Assembly (NCBI GenBank): GCA_027919835.1
Contig: JANVFP010000010.1
Span: forward strand, 372,001 to 436,000
DNA from: Lentinula raphanica
Lineage: Eukaryota; Basidiomycota; Agaricomycetes; Agaricales; Omphalotaceae
DNA: 64,000 bases
Direction of reading: 5' to 3'
In this document: positions 37,618 through 50,320 of the stretch, piece by piece
Numbering within the stretch: position 1 is the first letter of the stretch
Layout of the letters: each line of letters starts with the position of its first letter
Notes under the pieces: model-generated
Databases searched by the model: none
The model's input: only the letters and a program-made list of their open reading frames with translations
Told to the model about the DNA's origin: nothing
Program-made: the position numbers and the translations under genes

Positions 37618-37823
37618 CTGACTGCAACACTTCTTAGACACTACCACTTCTCTTTCCCCTATAAATATGATCCAGTCGTGTCAACGGTCGGGGTGGAGGT
37701 GATCAAGTCCTCACAAACGCGCTAAGCGTTAGGAGTGAATAGAGTGACTAGGGTCGCAACATCCGTTTCAAATCAACCTCCTCTTTCCTTGAACCCTATG
37801 GCAATCGATGCCTCTGTTAATTC

Positions 37824-38928
37824 TCAAAGGTATCTGGGACTGTCAAGGTCAAGTTCCGTGAAATTGGTCATAAGTTGCGTCCACTGTGCCCACCGAGGAT
37901 CTGCATCGGTCATATTATGAAGGTGCCCCATCCTGGCCCATTCACCTCCTGTATTGATGCGGACGCCTCTGTGTTCATTCGGAGGGTAGGTCTCGAAAGG
38001 GTCTTGTCCGGGAGCCCGGTTGCGATGAGGGAGAATCCGATATATGGCCTCGACGCCGCCAGAGAGCACTCCCGCATCTTCCTTCCAAGACCAGTCAACC
38101 AACCACATACCACCCAGTAGAGTAGTAGGATACGTTGAATTCCAGACCTAGATACAGATTATGATCAACAAAAGCAGGGGGGTGATCAATGAGTTTCGTT
38201 GTATAGTTTCGTTGTACCTTCGAGATATGGTGCAAGACGGGGAATACCAAGAAATGGGGCCCTTGGTATAACTGCGCGACGCGACTCACCCAGCAGAGCC
38301 TCAAGAGCAACCGTGGCTCTAAGAAATGCCGTCGCACGTCCCGTTCTTCTCCTGTACTCCTCATCTTGTTCGAAACTGTCCACTCAGTCAGCGTTTTTCG
38401 CAGGTGCGCCCGGATATCGTAGCTCTCATCCGGACGAGGATCAGGATCGAATTCGAATGTCGCTGCCGAATGTTCCTTGTCTATCCACTGTCCTATCCTG
38501 ACCCATACTCCTTCATCGTTAATGTCAGGCTCGCCGAAGTTGAACTCTTCCCAGACGTCGCCAGTGTCAGTGACGGAACTAGGACGAGCGGACTTGCGAC
38601 TCGATTTCTGACGAAAAGGTCGCACTGGTTTGTTTCTTTGGCGTCGAGCTCTGAGTCCCACTTGCTGAACACAAGCCACATGCCATTTCGGTGACCGATG
38701 TTATTTCGGCGCAGATTGGCGTCCCAAAGATAAATGGTGGTCGTTGTCAAACGATGCTGATTGGCGTATATGAGAATGGAGAACCCACTTCAACATACCT
38801 TCTTTGTATGGGGGGTCAGCAGCCATACTTCCATTGAGATTCGATTGAGGATGAACAATATCCGCAAGGGATACGAGAAAGAGGATTGAAGCCACTAGGC
38901 GGGGCAATAGTGAGAGAAGATATGCCAT
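37824..38928 (-). CDS. Putative secreted protein of an unrecognised repeated family, possibly decaying
   Basis: The ATG at 38928 opens MAYLLSLLPRLVASILFLVS followed by LADIVHPQ, a convincing signal peptide with cleavage soon after. Downstream a unit occurs twice: a GMWLV...W start (38700 and 38115) and an IN..G.WxRIG end (DINDEGVWVRIGQW near 38510; RINTGGEWARMGHL near 37930). Between them lie RAHLRKTLTEWTVSNKMRST and FLGIPRLAPYLEG. The blocks sit in three different frames; some changes match plausible introns, others do not, so the gene model is unsure and the gene may be dying. The second unit ends FTELDLDSPRYL at 37824. No known domain was recognised. Confidence 0.45.
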
Positions 38929-39802
38929 TCTCTCTCTGTAAAGCAACTAAATTTAATAACGCTCTTCGATGACATTGGTATACTTAGAGGGATACTTACT
39001 ACGTTTCAATGGCACTGGGACGATATATTTCGCAATGACCGGAAAACTTTCAGAGAGGGAGGTCGAAGGGAGAGTTAGGTTATCTCCCTCTTCCATACAT
39101 TAGAGGAAGCAGTGTATCCTAGTGTATCTGATCCATCGGAATGCCGGAATGCATGTGCAAGCTCGCAAGGGTGCCATAAGAGGCCATAAGGTGCAATCAG
39201 TTTGATCTGGTCCATACAAAGTTCACTGGCGGCTACTGCTGGCGGTCAGCAAGAATATCTTCTATGGGCCGGCATCATCGATAAACCCGCGGAGACGAAT
39301 CTTGACTCGACCATCATCTGAGAGAGATTTATGGGTCGCCCGAGGTTCCAATCGTTTCAGACTTCCAAGCAGTTCCAAGCGTGCATGACTTTGAACCAAA
39401 TGTGACGATAAGCACTCGGCTGTACTGGTTGGGCGATCGGCAATACCTTCTCTCTGAAAGTGTTGACCAATGCTTGGAGGATGGTCAGGTCATTTATAGA
39501 TAACGACACTGTCACCTCGAATCTAGCAGGGTTTCCCCAAAGGCCCTTTGAAATTCTCTAGATCCCGATCTGATACTGAGCAGTTCTGAGTTGGAGTTTT
39601 TCATGTTCATTCACAATTCGTCATTGGTCGAAGATGTTACAGGTATACACTGACGAGTACAAACAGCGGAATCAGAGAGCAGTAGATATGACAGTCAAGG
39701 AGATGGAAAGATGCACATATGAATGTTTGAAATATGTGGAAGATCGTATAACGATGAACAAGGAGCCCGCCTGTGATATCGTAAACGACCGGCGTGGCAG
39801 CC
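38929..39802. other. Intergenic, no gene seen
   Basis: About 870 bases between the signal-peptide gene and the Spo12-like gene. Open frames on both strands at 39634-40059 are shadows of, or lie beyond, the Spo12-like exons. A short repeated phrase (ccataagagg / ccataaggtg) occurs near 39175. Confidence 0.45.
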
Positions 39803-40322
39803 TCAGAAAGGGTTTTCATCGTCATGGTCGATCTCCATCTTGTTTTCTGGCGATTCAGGTGTTGTATCAGCCTCAGCCTCAGCTTCAGCCTCGTCGCCGT
39901 TCTCCTCCTTCTGTGCAAATAGCTGAACAGGTTTTGCAGGCCTGTAATCCAGGATGTGAGCATCGGCGAATGTTTTTCATGAGTTCACGACAGAGAACGC
40001 TCACTTGGCAAAGTGCTTCTTCTTCACAGCGTTTAGTTTCCTCGTCACAGGAGTCATAAGGTTGTCTGTCGGAGAGTGATATGCAGCGCTTCTGTTGATT
40101 CAGTCAGTTTTTCGTCCACTCAATGGTAAAGGTTCACTATACTCACTCGCTTTTGGCCATCTTCTTTGCGAGTAATGCCTTAGCGCCCATTCCTGGCACT
40201 TGGTTTACTACGTTTCCCAGTGGTGCTTGTGGCACTACGACGTGTGCAGCATTTGCGGGGTTGTGAAGAGGTTGTATGGTCGTAGAGACGGGTGACTCGT
40301 TGGGCGACTGTGTGGCTGACAT
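39803..40322 (-). CDS. Spo12-like small protein
   Basis: Three exons. Start MSATQSPNESPVSTTIQPLH, then KALLAKKMAKSD, and after an intron ending AACAGAAG the block AAYHSPTDNLMTPVTRKLNA followed by VKKKHFAKPAKP. This SPTxN-L-TP-TxKL-KxK pattern resembles the Spo12 family core, which in yeasts takes part in mitotic exit through the FEAR pathway. The C-terminus is acidic with Glu-Ala repeats and ends DHDDENPF. Total near 130 residues, in line with Spo12 proteins. The family call rests on one short motif, so it is moderate. Divergent from the F-box gene, 207 bases apart. Confidence 0.6.
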
Positions 40323-40529
40323 GACTGTGTGGAGATGTATGAAGTCTGACTCTCTTCGTCAAAAGAGCGGTAGTAGATGGTTGTTAGAGTGTGAAGAAAG
40401 AGCTGAGCACTGATGAAACTTTGAAAGAGTTCGAACCAAGCCCACGTGATCGCTCTGATGAGCGCTTATTCGGACCGGGATAACCGAAAGTGGCCAGAAA
40501 TTGTGGCCAACTCAACTTCGCCTAGTACA

Positions 40530-42226
40530 ATGAATCTCCTGGACTTTCCTCCAGAATTGCTCACATTGGTTTTTCGAAATCTCGACCTTCAGAGTCTTTT
40601 GCGCTGTACTCAAGTAACTATCTAACTACAATCGCGTCATGTACAAGCTGACTTATTTGATTTTTGCAGGTATGCCGCCGCATGCACTCCATATTGGAAG
40701 GTTCTGCGTTTTTGCAGTACCGGACAAAGCTTGTCGTCACTGGAAAATAGATAATCCTTCTTGCGGCCTGTCTTTATCTGCTCGATTGAAGCAGCTCGAA
40801 TTCTACCAAGATGCTTGGGATTATATGCGATGGTCGAATGTCAAACTTTCCTACCCAGTTTTCAACGTACCTCTTTGGGAACTTGTAGGAGGCGTACTCG
40901 CGTTGTACAACCGCGTACAAAATGCATTTCGCTTCGTACAGTTGCCTTCTATCCCCCGAGGAGTGCCGCACCGCGAATGGCAATGGGATGCGTTCATCGA
41001 GGTTGGACAGGGAGACTTCACTATAGATCCTTCTGCAGACTTGTTGGTCATCATCGAGAGAGTTCTTTCTGACACTGAGTGAGTTTTTGACACTATCATG
41101 TCAACCTCCGATTCAATTTTCTGGTCTGCGTAGAATTTCGAAATTCAAAATCAGGCCTCTATCGCTCACTACCGGTAAAACACATCCCAAGGCTCGATCT
41201 TCTGAAATACAGATCCAACTAAGAGAAAATGGACCTGTCTGGTCCTACGACTTTGTGGCAGTGTTTCGCAATCATCTCGCAATTTTGTTTGCCATGGAAC
41301 TGGAAAAGACTGAGCTTGTTATACTTAGGTGGGATACAGGGAAAACCGTACGTGTAAGTCACTTGCTTTGCGTACTGCAGGGAAGAACGATAGGCTGACC
41401 AGCTGCCTCAAAGCATTTTGAGAGTGTTATGACTTACGCCGTTTTGACCGATACCTTGATCGTGGTCAACTGTATTGGCTTTGAAAATGACGAGGTGTCC
41501 TTAGATATCCTCGATATCTACGGCAAATCATACTCTCGCTTTCTTCTTCCTCAGCCTGCGCAAGGCTACACATTCTTCGACATGCAGTTGATTTCAGAAG
41601 GTCTTGGGGTAATGCACAGTCCGGAACTCCGAAACGTTCCTTTCACTACTTCCTCTGAAGACCGCCTACTGGTCATCAACTATTCCCTCAAAGATGCTAA
41701 AGAACAAATTCTTGACTATGCATTCTTCGTGCCGATATCCGTCCTGCTGGGTCAACACCACCGTAGGCAACCATGGCTCGAACAAGACTCCATCCCTTGG
41801 ACCGAATGGGGCCCAAGTGGTACGCGGGCAATGCCTATCAGCTTTTCGGTAGACTGGGTCTACTATGTTCATGGAATGAAAGCGTCAGTCTATGAACCTA
41901 CCCGGAAGTTGTTCAAGATCTTCGACTTGTCACAAATGACTATAGCTTATGATTTACAAAAGGGCACAAAACCAACGACGCAATACTTGACCGCCTCTAC
42001 TACCATAGAGTCCGTATTCGCGGAGCCGGTCTCTACCTGCTTGCCAATATGCTGGAGGACAGGAACATTGCCCCTTGAATTCGTCGAGGCTGTGATGTTG
42101 ACTCAAGACGCGTTGCTAGCAGTGACTGTGAGTCTTTTACTGAAACCATGAAACTTATTGAGAATAACTGATCCAAAGGGCAATGATTCGGATGATGATG
42201 AGATGCTGCATGTCTATTGTGTCTAG
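40530..42226 (+). CDS. F-box protein of the agaric type
   Basis: Substrate receptor of an SCF ubiquitin ligase, or a member of the large agaric F-box-like group. The N-terminus MNLLDFPPELLTLVFRNLDL is a clear F-box, continued after an intron by VCRRMHSILEGSAFLQY. The remaining 400 residues are a degenerate beta-rich region (FVAVFRNHLAILFAMELEKT, LVVNC-type strands, FSVDWVYYVHGMKASVYEPT) as seen in WD40-like tails of agaric F-box proteins. The last intron (donor after GTGACT near 42129) leads to a short exon GNDSDDDEMLHVYCV with stop at 42224-42226; without it the frame would end at 42151. Substrate unknown. Confidence 0.82.
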
Positions 42227-42968
42227 CGGCTAGCCGCTTTGCTTTATTGGACCACCTTCGGCCTTCAGTTGCCTCAGGTTGCACCTGGCGGTATGCGCGA
42301 CTTGAGCTTACGCTCCCGCATCCGACCTAACTGGTATATGTAATTACAGGTGCACAGAGCCCGAAGTATGCAGTCCGAGACCGGTAGGATCTTACGAGGA
42401 GTACGTACCATAGAGCAGCTTTCTTATGAATTTGAGAAGAGAGATGAGCTGAAAATTAGTACATTTCGTGGGTATTTCCGGTGTATTTACGTGCAAATGT
42501 CAGTCGCAACAGAATTTTCTAGCTCACAGGGCATGCTCTGGAGAATATACATATGCTCAATTATGCTCAAACTGAATGCTATCACGCGGCACAGACGATG
42601 TGCTAAGCGGGGGAAGTAATGCAGTTCGTTGTTCGCCCTTGTTCGCCCTGCCATTTTGAGCTCTTACTGTAAGCGTATCGAGAGCGTCCGAAGCGGGCCG
42701 TGGGGAGTTACCTACGCAATTTACGCTCGGTTTGCAGTGCACAGCGACATTATTTATACTTTTTCTCTCTCTCTCTCATTCGGTTCACCTTCAATTCCGA
42801 CATTCCACGTCTATTTTTCCATACGGTGTCAATTCTCCTCGGTGAAATTGGGAATACTTCCACTTCTGTCGTCACTGTTTCCTGAAACGCACCTCACATT
42901 TGCAAGCAAGCCTGCACTTTCCGCTCTGTTGACGCTCACTTCCACGCTCTCATCACAATTTGTTCAAT
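42227..42968. promoter_or_regulatory. Long upstream region of the Rheb gene
   Basis: No gene is visible in 740 bases. A TATTTATA box at 42751 is followed directly by a pyrimidine run TTTTTCTCTCTCTCTCTC, about 195 bases before the Rheb ATG; such TATA plus CT-block pairs are typical of well-expressed fungal genes. This is inference from pattern only. Confidence 0.45.
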
Positions 42969-43818
42969 ATGGCTCCTGCTGAAAACTTGAAGAAGAGAAA
43001 GATTGCAGTTCTTGGTTCTCGTTCAGTTGGTAAACATCGTCTGCCGTTCTGATGCGTCATGGCTTTTCAGCTCAAGTCTTCCCCTTTTCACAGGCAAATC
43101 TTCTCTCATTCTCCAATTCATTGACGAGCAGTTCGTCGAATCGTATTATCCCACTATCGAAGCTACCTTTGGCAAAAGCGTCAAATACAAGGGGGCAGAG
43201 TACGACTGTGAGGTTATTGATACCGCTGGACAGGTCAAGCATTCCGTCGATACTCGAGCGCCTCATGACTGAGATATCTTCGCACAGGATGAATTTTCCA
43301 TTCTCAACTCGAAACATGCTATTGGGATTCATGGATACGTCCTTGTCTACTCCGTCACATCCAAGGCCTCGTTTGATATGATCCAAATTGTATACGACAA
43401 AATCGTCGCATTCTGTGGCGTCACAGATATCCCTTGTGTTGTTGTTGGCTCAAAAGTAGACTTGAAATCAAGGTCTGTAGTATCTTCATACTCTATCATC
43501 CGCGAACCTGAAATGTTACTTCCTATAGCAGGCAAGTGACCCCGGACGAGGGGGAGAAGATGGCGCAGGAACTCAACGCCGCATGGGTAGAAACTAGCGC
43601 AAAGACCAATTTCAACGTCGGTACGTACCAGTACATCTCCACAACACCTCTTATTCATGTATTATATGACAGGCAAGGTGTTCGAAGTACGTGCTATTCA
43701 AGCCATATCCATCCTGTTAGGCTCACGGATCATTTTCTAGCTCTGCCTAGCAGAAATAGAGAAACGAGCTCCACATACTGGTGAAGCTCCACAGACCGGT
43801 CGTTGTGTGATCATGTAA
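42969..43818 (+). CDS. RHB1: Rheb-type small GTPase
   Basis: Ras-family GTPase that activates TORC1 or controls basic amino-acid uptake in fungi. MAPAENLKKRKIAVLGSRSV continues GKSSLILQFIDEQFVESYYP: the P-loop has Arg-Ser where Ras has Gly-Gly, as in all Rhebs. Effector loop YYPTIEATF, G3 DTAGQDEFS, G4 SKVDL and G5 ETSAK follow. The C-terminus RCVIM is a CaaX box for farnesylation. The G4 motif lacks the usual Asn of NKxD. Five introns split the gene, the first inside the P-loop; all junctions restore the frame. About 190 residues. Confidence 0.93.
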
Positions 43819-44087
43819 CATCTTGACCTACGTCTCTGTACCCGATTTCCTACACTAACACCCCCATATCTCGCTTTCCTCCCTCATGGTACCGCTAGAA
43901 CTATCCACACTTTTCATGTTGGCCCTTTCTTCTCTGATCATGCTCTCCCTTCCGATTGTAACTTTTATTTTTATTTTCCGGTATCTGTTTACTGTACTCC
44001 CTCGCATCCAGGTGACTAATTGACAGGCCTGCACTATCCATAGACTTCGACACCTATACATACTGTATCGCATTGGACTGCGCTTCC

Positions 44088-47000
44088 TCATGCTATTTCA
44101 TCTCCTACATATCTGACCTTAATATCGCGACCCCTAAGTCCAACTCCATGCACGACTTGGTCATCCCCCGGTATCAGGTCTATTGCTTGGTCACTCCATT
44201 TCACATCATCACCTTCGGCTTCAAGAACGATTCCTTTCATTGGTCGCCTCGAGGACAGCCTGACGGAATCACCATCGACCTCGGCCCTGAAACCGACGTC
44301 TTTGGGAAAATGTATGAATTTATAAGGCTCTGGCCTGTCCAAGTACACTCTGACAGTCGGTCCTCATTTTAAAGGCAAGCACCGGTTCACTCACCAATTC
44401 GAGTAGCGCGCCAAAACTGTGTTATCTTCGTCTAGCAAACGACTAGACACGATGATAGTATTCGGTACTTGGGTTTTTGTCATTCTCGGCGGTAAGGCTT
44501 GAATCGATCCTTTGAAAACCTCAGTGCTAGAATTCGGAGAAAGGGTGAGAGTTCTATGAAATCATTAGCATCTATCTGTTCTACTGATGTATCGTACTCA
44601 CCTGGTCCACCCGTCTTTGAATTCAGGATCATGAAGGTCATGAATCAAGAACTCTAGAGTGACATTCTTTGCGCACAAAGTGCTATTGGTCCCCCATACT
44701 TCGAACACAGTGTCAATAGTGAAATCCGCTGCTGATCTATCGTCCGCAGACGTTGTGATTTCCTTCCTCGTGATACCCACGGTGTATGGACGAAGTTCAC
44801 GGGCAATAGAGAAGTAAGCAGGCTTGGGACGAAGGAAGTAATCCGCAATACTCCAACTGGTTGTTGGCCAACAGTCATTGAGCTGCCTGTGTATAGGAAC
44901 TACCATGAGTCTGTGACAGCAACGGTAATCAATCTCACTGACCATACTAATGCACCTGCCGTATATTCTTTTCCTCTCCCTGCCCAATTGCGTCGCCAAA
45001 GACGATATGCGCTGGCGAGACATTCCGCTTGCATGATCTGTGTGGCATAAACGTAGCTAGTGATCAATAGAGTATGAGCATGTCAAGCTGAAGAGCGAAT
45101 CAAACTTCATGACCTTTCCATCTCAAACGAATGCTTTCAGAGGAATTCAATTCCCATGAATAAGTCAAGCCATTGGAACAGATTCACCTTGAAATTCTCC
45201 ACAAGGTACAGCTCCAAGCGTCTTTCGAAGCCATCCGCTGATAATTATTCTCTTCAGCACGACCTAGTGAAAGAGTAAGTTGCCTTTACCTTTATTATGA
45301 CTGTTGTTGATTCGCGATTGAGGGAAACGTTCCTTCGTTTCGGCTCCAAGCCAGTAATCCACGGTACGGATATTGGGATAACCTTCCATCCCGAACTCCG
45401 AGACAAAGCGCCCTGAAGGTACTTGAGTATGGTGGGATATAAGAATGAATACAATTCACCTGCCAGTTTGTCCCAGTTCGTCCATGGCTCCTGGCTGCCA
45501 TGCCAGACATTCCATTGGTGCAAATCTTCCAAGTTCATCAGTGATGCAGTGGCATTTTACCATGAGATTGCGATACCTACCTCCCAAGGTGCGATCTGTG
45601 GTGATCTTTCCTTGGCCGCTGTACGGAGAAGACCTATGATAATATACATTCGAGAGACGTCCCACAACCTCGGGAAGAACTCGCTCGTATATATATCGTG
45701 CAGGAAAGTTGGTCTTGCGGAAATCTGAAACCTCATCAGAGTAATCAAGCTCGAGATGCATGGATTCAGCAACTTGATAATCTATAACATCCGTCAGCCT
45801 AAGGTTGCTCGCAAAGCCAGGTTGCTCGAAGCTGACCAAACAGTCGTACCTTCATTATTTCCCGCAAAGATGGAGAGAGATGGGTGATGGCGGAGGCGCT
45901 TCACGTTATACTCCGCTTCGTCCTTTACAAGGGCTAAGAAAGAATCGTATGCGGGATACTGAGCGGGTTTATCAGTACAAGTCACAAAATGAGATGAATA
46001 AAAACGAGAACCTGGCCGCAACCGAACATGAAGTCTTGCCTATAGCAACTCAGAACTCGATTAACTTAATCAAAGTTTTATTCAAACACACCACACGAGT
46101 ATACCAAGCTCTGCCATGGATATGAGAATAGTCCAATTCATAATCCTAAGGGAACTAACCGTCGCAGATATCGTAGAAAACATCAGCCTCATAGATTCCG
46201 CCACCCCATACGCGTATCATATTCTGGGATTACATTTAGCGTAGATGTTCTAAGTGTCAACCAAACGCTCACTGACCTGATTTCCGTTCACAAGCAATTG
46301 AAGCCAATCTCTATACCTATCCGGAGTCATCCTACAGTCAGAACTTCCTCAATGACGGAGTTCAATGTTTAAACAGAGAAAGTAACATTCACGTTGTGAG
46401 CTACGTTTCAAGGTCGGCACATGCATGGTCCAGAAGGATATCACGTACGAAAGAATCACTAGGAATCCAGTTAGACCCTCCAGCAAAGATTGGAATGTTG
46501 TTGATTTCAAAGTAGAACGATAGCCCGGATTCGTCGAGGAGCTTTTCCTGAACTATTCTTGTTCGTCGGAAACCAATTTTTTGCGTCCTCGAATCCAAGA
46601 TTGCCCCATTCTTGAAAATCCGCATGAAGAATGAGACGAGGTCCGTGAATACGAGCTAGACTCACTTCGTCGAAGAGATCAGACTCCACAGTATATATAG
46701 GTTGTTCGCCATATCCCACAGGGTACCAGAGCATCAATTCCCCTGTAGCGAACGAGAACGTTGCTCGTGTCTGGCCTTCATTAGTCGAGATGTTGTTATC
46801 GGAAGCAACGATAGCTCCGCCAGGAGCTCTGAGTGTTAAAGAGGTTTTCCCTGGTATGTTGGTGGAAAAAGTCATCTCCACAGTCATCTTCACATCTAGA
46901 TCTTTTGAGACGACACTTCGTATATCGAGATCAGATATGCGGTTCTGATAGAGTTCTAGATAAACGGGCTTCCAAGGCCCAATCGCTGTTGATGTCCTAT

Positions 47001-47959
47001 GAATATCGCACCACGATCGCAATGTGAAGAGAGAGCATACTCATTAGTATTGGGCCCCAGTCCCAGCCATAGCTGACACAGTTAAATCATCCTCAGCAGG
47101 GTAAACTATGCAAGGAATTTAAAAGCCTACTTGTATTGTGCTTTGCGAACCTGCAGAGAATAGGATGTGAGTGATGTATACTCGGACCTCTGAGAGGAAA
47201 ACATACATGAAGTCGACTGCTATCGCCATTCCACAGATTGAGCTTTCCATACTCCTTTTCGATGTCGCGCCCCTATTTGGCACGAACGATGAGAGAACTG
47301 TATCAGGGTTTGACAATTGGGCCAACCTTCTTGAACGCGCTGCTGAAGTACAGCGCAAGCGTGTTTTCTCCTGTTCGTAATACTGACTTCACGCTGACGC
47401 GATAACCAACAAACTGATTCGCAGTCCTTGTTAACGTGAGACGACGAAGAAGAACACAGTAGACGATATTCACTCAAGGATTTGGTTTCCATTCTAACGG
47501 TGTGATCAGTAATCAGAGTTACGGGACAAGCAGGTGAATCGGAGTTGAACACACTAAGGATATTGCTGCAAATGTGTCCAAACCGTCAAAGACCAAATCA
47601 AAGTTCGAGTTGGATGTGAGATCCTCTTCCGAGAGTACAAAATTTTGTCGAAAGATCCAATCACTTTCCCCAATCCCTGTGGGTGAATTAGTAGGCTGAA
47701 TATATCTGATGAAAAGGTACAGTTACTGACATTGCACATCGTATTCGTGAAGACCGATGAACTGGAGTAGATGTACTAAGTTCCAGCATGAATAATGTAC
47801 AGAGATAGATACACAGACCGGATCGGGAATTCTCTTTGCTTTCAACAACTCGACATGGACGGTTGTAGGCCCCGTCGCCTGCAAGTATTCATCTTTTTTG
47901 GTGCCTCTTCCACCTCCAACTTGTGTAAAAGCCCAGTTATCAAGGACAACTTTCTTCAT
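44088..47959 (-). CDS. Beta-mannosidase, glycoside hydrolase family 2
   Basis: Removes terminal beta-mannose from mannan oligosaccharides and N-glycan core. The ATG chosen is that of MKKVVLDNWAFTQVGGG; the frame runs on upstream without an ATG. The N-terminal sugar-binding fold has LVFDGLDTFAAISLNG-like sequence, then YGWDWGPILM (a GH2 mannosidase signature near 47060-47030), an Ig-like domain (KMTVEMTFSTNIPGKTSL) and the TIM barrel with FEINNIPIFAGGSNWIPSDS, SIFAGNNE (acid/base Glu) and FVSEFGMEGYP (nucleophile Glu). The end is RDIKVRYVGDEIA. No signal peptide is seen, so it is probably intracellular, as in the family's subgroup B. Around fifteen introns. Confidence 0.92.
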
Positions 47960-48175
47960 CGATGATCGAGATGATGATTGCGAATGAAGATACGTCTCTA
48001 TCGTTGTGGGTGTATCAACGCGTCCGGTGACATTAACCAAACCCCTTCTTTCGGGCCGACTCCTCTCGACCTCAAGCTCAAGCTTCGAAAAACTCACAAC
48101 CGAGAAACTCCCGAGCTACAGCCGGTAGCAAAATAGCAGTCTATATCAAGTCACAGCGTAGTGGTGCTGCCGAAT

Positions 48176-50176
48176 TCAAAGAATATATCTATAACCCTCT
48201 ACCTCGTTATGCATCGCTTCTTTCTTCGCAGCGGCACTATTCAGATTCGCTAGATATTTCCGGAACATCCAGCACATTGCTATACTTAGCGCGTTGGCCA
48301 GTGTGCAGATAGCAAACGACTGTTTATATTCAGGACCCCATTTGAGTGGCCATATGTATCTGAGAATCGCGGAGATGATGATTATTGAAACTTTGCGGCT
48401 TTAGAAATAGGTTGACTTACGATCCAAACACATTGCCGAATGACGAAACGGTGTTGATCAAGGCCAAAGCAACTGCTCGCTTGGCCGGGGTCTGGACAGT
48501 GCTGCTAGCCCAGGCGAGGAGACAAATATGGCCAGTGTACGATTGCGCCATGAAGAATCTAGATGAAGTACTATCTAAGTAGCAATTTCGCGCATAGATG
48601 GAACGAACTCACAAAGAAATGTAGCGAACGATTGCGTTCATCGTCGAACTAGCCAATAAGAAGCCTACGATAGCAAGACCCATGGAAAAGGTGATGTGCC
48701 AGCACCGTTCGCCAGATTTATCTGAATGGCTATCTCAGGTATTATTAGTTCAATTCATACCAAAGTCAGGAAGGAACTCACCGGGAGGTAGTAATGGCGA
48801 TTGCAGTGGCGACGAACCATGGAGGTGCACAAAGCAAAAGGGTGATAGTAGGTTTGTATCCGATGGTAGCCATGATACTTGGGAAGTACGCATTCCATGA
48901 CAAGGACAATGTCAAACTACCTTGAGTGATGGCGAGCCACCACACCTTGGGATCACTTACAGCTGCACGCAATCCATCCAATTGAGTCTTAAGTTGGTTG
49001 TGTTGATGTTGGGATGAGCCTAGAGGGCTCTCTTCCTGTATGCGCTGTATTGCCAACGTCCTTTCAGCGTCAGTCAACCATCCTGATGAGGTTTCGGGAA
49101 AGTCTGGGAGAATATAGGCGGCACATATGGCGACAAAGACAGTGAGCCCCCCTTCGATGAAGAATAACCATCTCCAAGTGGCGATGCCGAGAGTGTTATC
49201 CATGACACCGAGAATGCCTGAAGCTATTAGTGAACCGGTGGCACTAGCAATCAAGCTTCCGGAAGAAAGGTAGGCAGTTCGTTGAGAGAGTTCGGTGCGC
49301 TTATACCATTTCGATATCAGAAACTAGATCAAATGACGCGTTAGTACTGAGCAAAGAAATGTCGAAAGCTCGAAACTTGCCAATGCGCCAGGAAAGAACG
49401 CGGCCTCGACGAATCCCAAGAAGAATCGTGTACAGAGAGCACCGAAATAACTGGGAGTTTCGGTCATTTTCGCATACTCATCTGGTCCTTTCAACATACG
49501 TGGTAGCTGCACCAGTAAGGCATGATATGATTCCCCATAGAGCCTGCGAGATTAGATGTCACCTCCTTGAAGTTGACTTGAGAAGCGTCGGAATTACCAT
49601 ACATCCCGGCAGGTATAGCGAGGGTTTACCAATGTAGTTCAAGGTCATATTACTGGGGATTTGTAGGAGGATATAGCCGATGTACAAAATAGATAGGACA
49701 GTTGCAAATTGTGACCCAGTAAGGTGTAGGTCTTCTTCGAAACCGCGCAAGCGGGCAGCACTGAGGGTAGAAGCAGTTCATAGTAGTCCTTCATAATGTT
49801 CGGAAGTAGAGCATACGCCACGTTGTTTCTATCAATGTCTGCACAAGATTAACTAGCAATCTCTCGCAATACTCAACACAACTCACAATTAAGCACATAG
49901 ATAAGTATAAGAATCGATAGCCTTGTGTCCAATTTCCTGAGAAGACTACGTTCCGTCTTTTGCCTCAACTCTAAACTGTTGGAATTTTGTCCAATACCAT
50001 GCTCGGAGTCCCGAAGGGCGAACGCTTCTTGCTCTTGAGCTGACGAGAAATCAGCTCAGGGGTGGAGTTTACAGTTTCTTCCAACTCTTACCATCGTGAT
50101 GTTGATGATATATCAAGAGTGGGCTTGTTTCTCCATTGTCTCTGGGCTCTATGGAGGAGGACGCATAATGTGCCAT
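48176..50176 (-). CDS. MFS transporter, Dal5/anion:cation symporter family
   Basis: Twelve-helix plasma-membrane permease of the allantoate/nicotinate/vitamin type. Start MAHYASSSIEPRDNGETSPL; an intron then leads to LLRKLDTRLSILILIYVLNY and IDRNNVA, the family's first helix and DRxN signature. Further blocks are FEEDLHLTGSQFATVLSILY, QIPSNMTLNYIGKPSLYLPG, RFFLGFVEAAFFPGAL and WRWLFFIEGGLTVFVAICAA. The last exon, PLKWGPEYKQSFAICT, ends EVEGYRYIL. A close paralog lies at 56489-58688 in the opposite direction. Substrate unknown. Divergent from the editing protein, 144 bases apart. Confidence 0.9.
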
Positions 50177-50320
50177 GTATTTTTGAGTTGCAAAAGCTTG
50201 AGCTTGAGATGGAAAGAAGAAAGAAATTGAGCGCTTGGGCGCTTACTTTTCTCTGTCAGATCAGCTTCGAATTCCGTTTTCCTCCTGTTCCAACTTCCAA
50301 TCGTGTACATATCTCTCAGA
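50177..50320. promoter_or_regulatory. Short bidirectional promoter, MFS transporter / AARSD1-like
   Basis: Only 144 bases separate the two start codons, so both promoters overlap. The plus strand is pyrimidine-rich near the AARSD1-like start. No TATA box was seen. Confidence 0.5.

Noticed and set aside
42227..42360. A tRNA-like stretch with short GC stems after the F-box gene
   Set aside because: No T-loop consensus, no acceptor stem pairing and no A/B box pair could be found.
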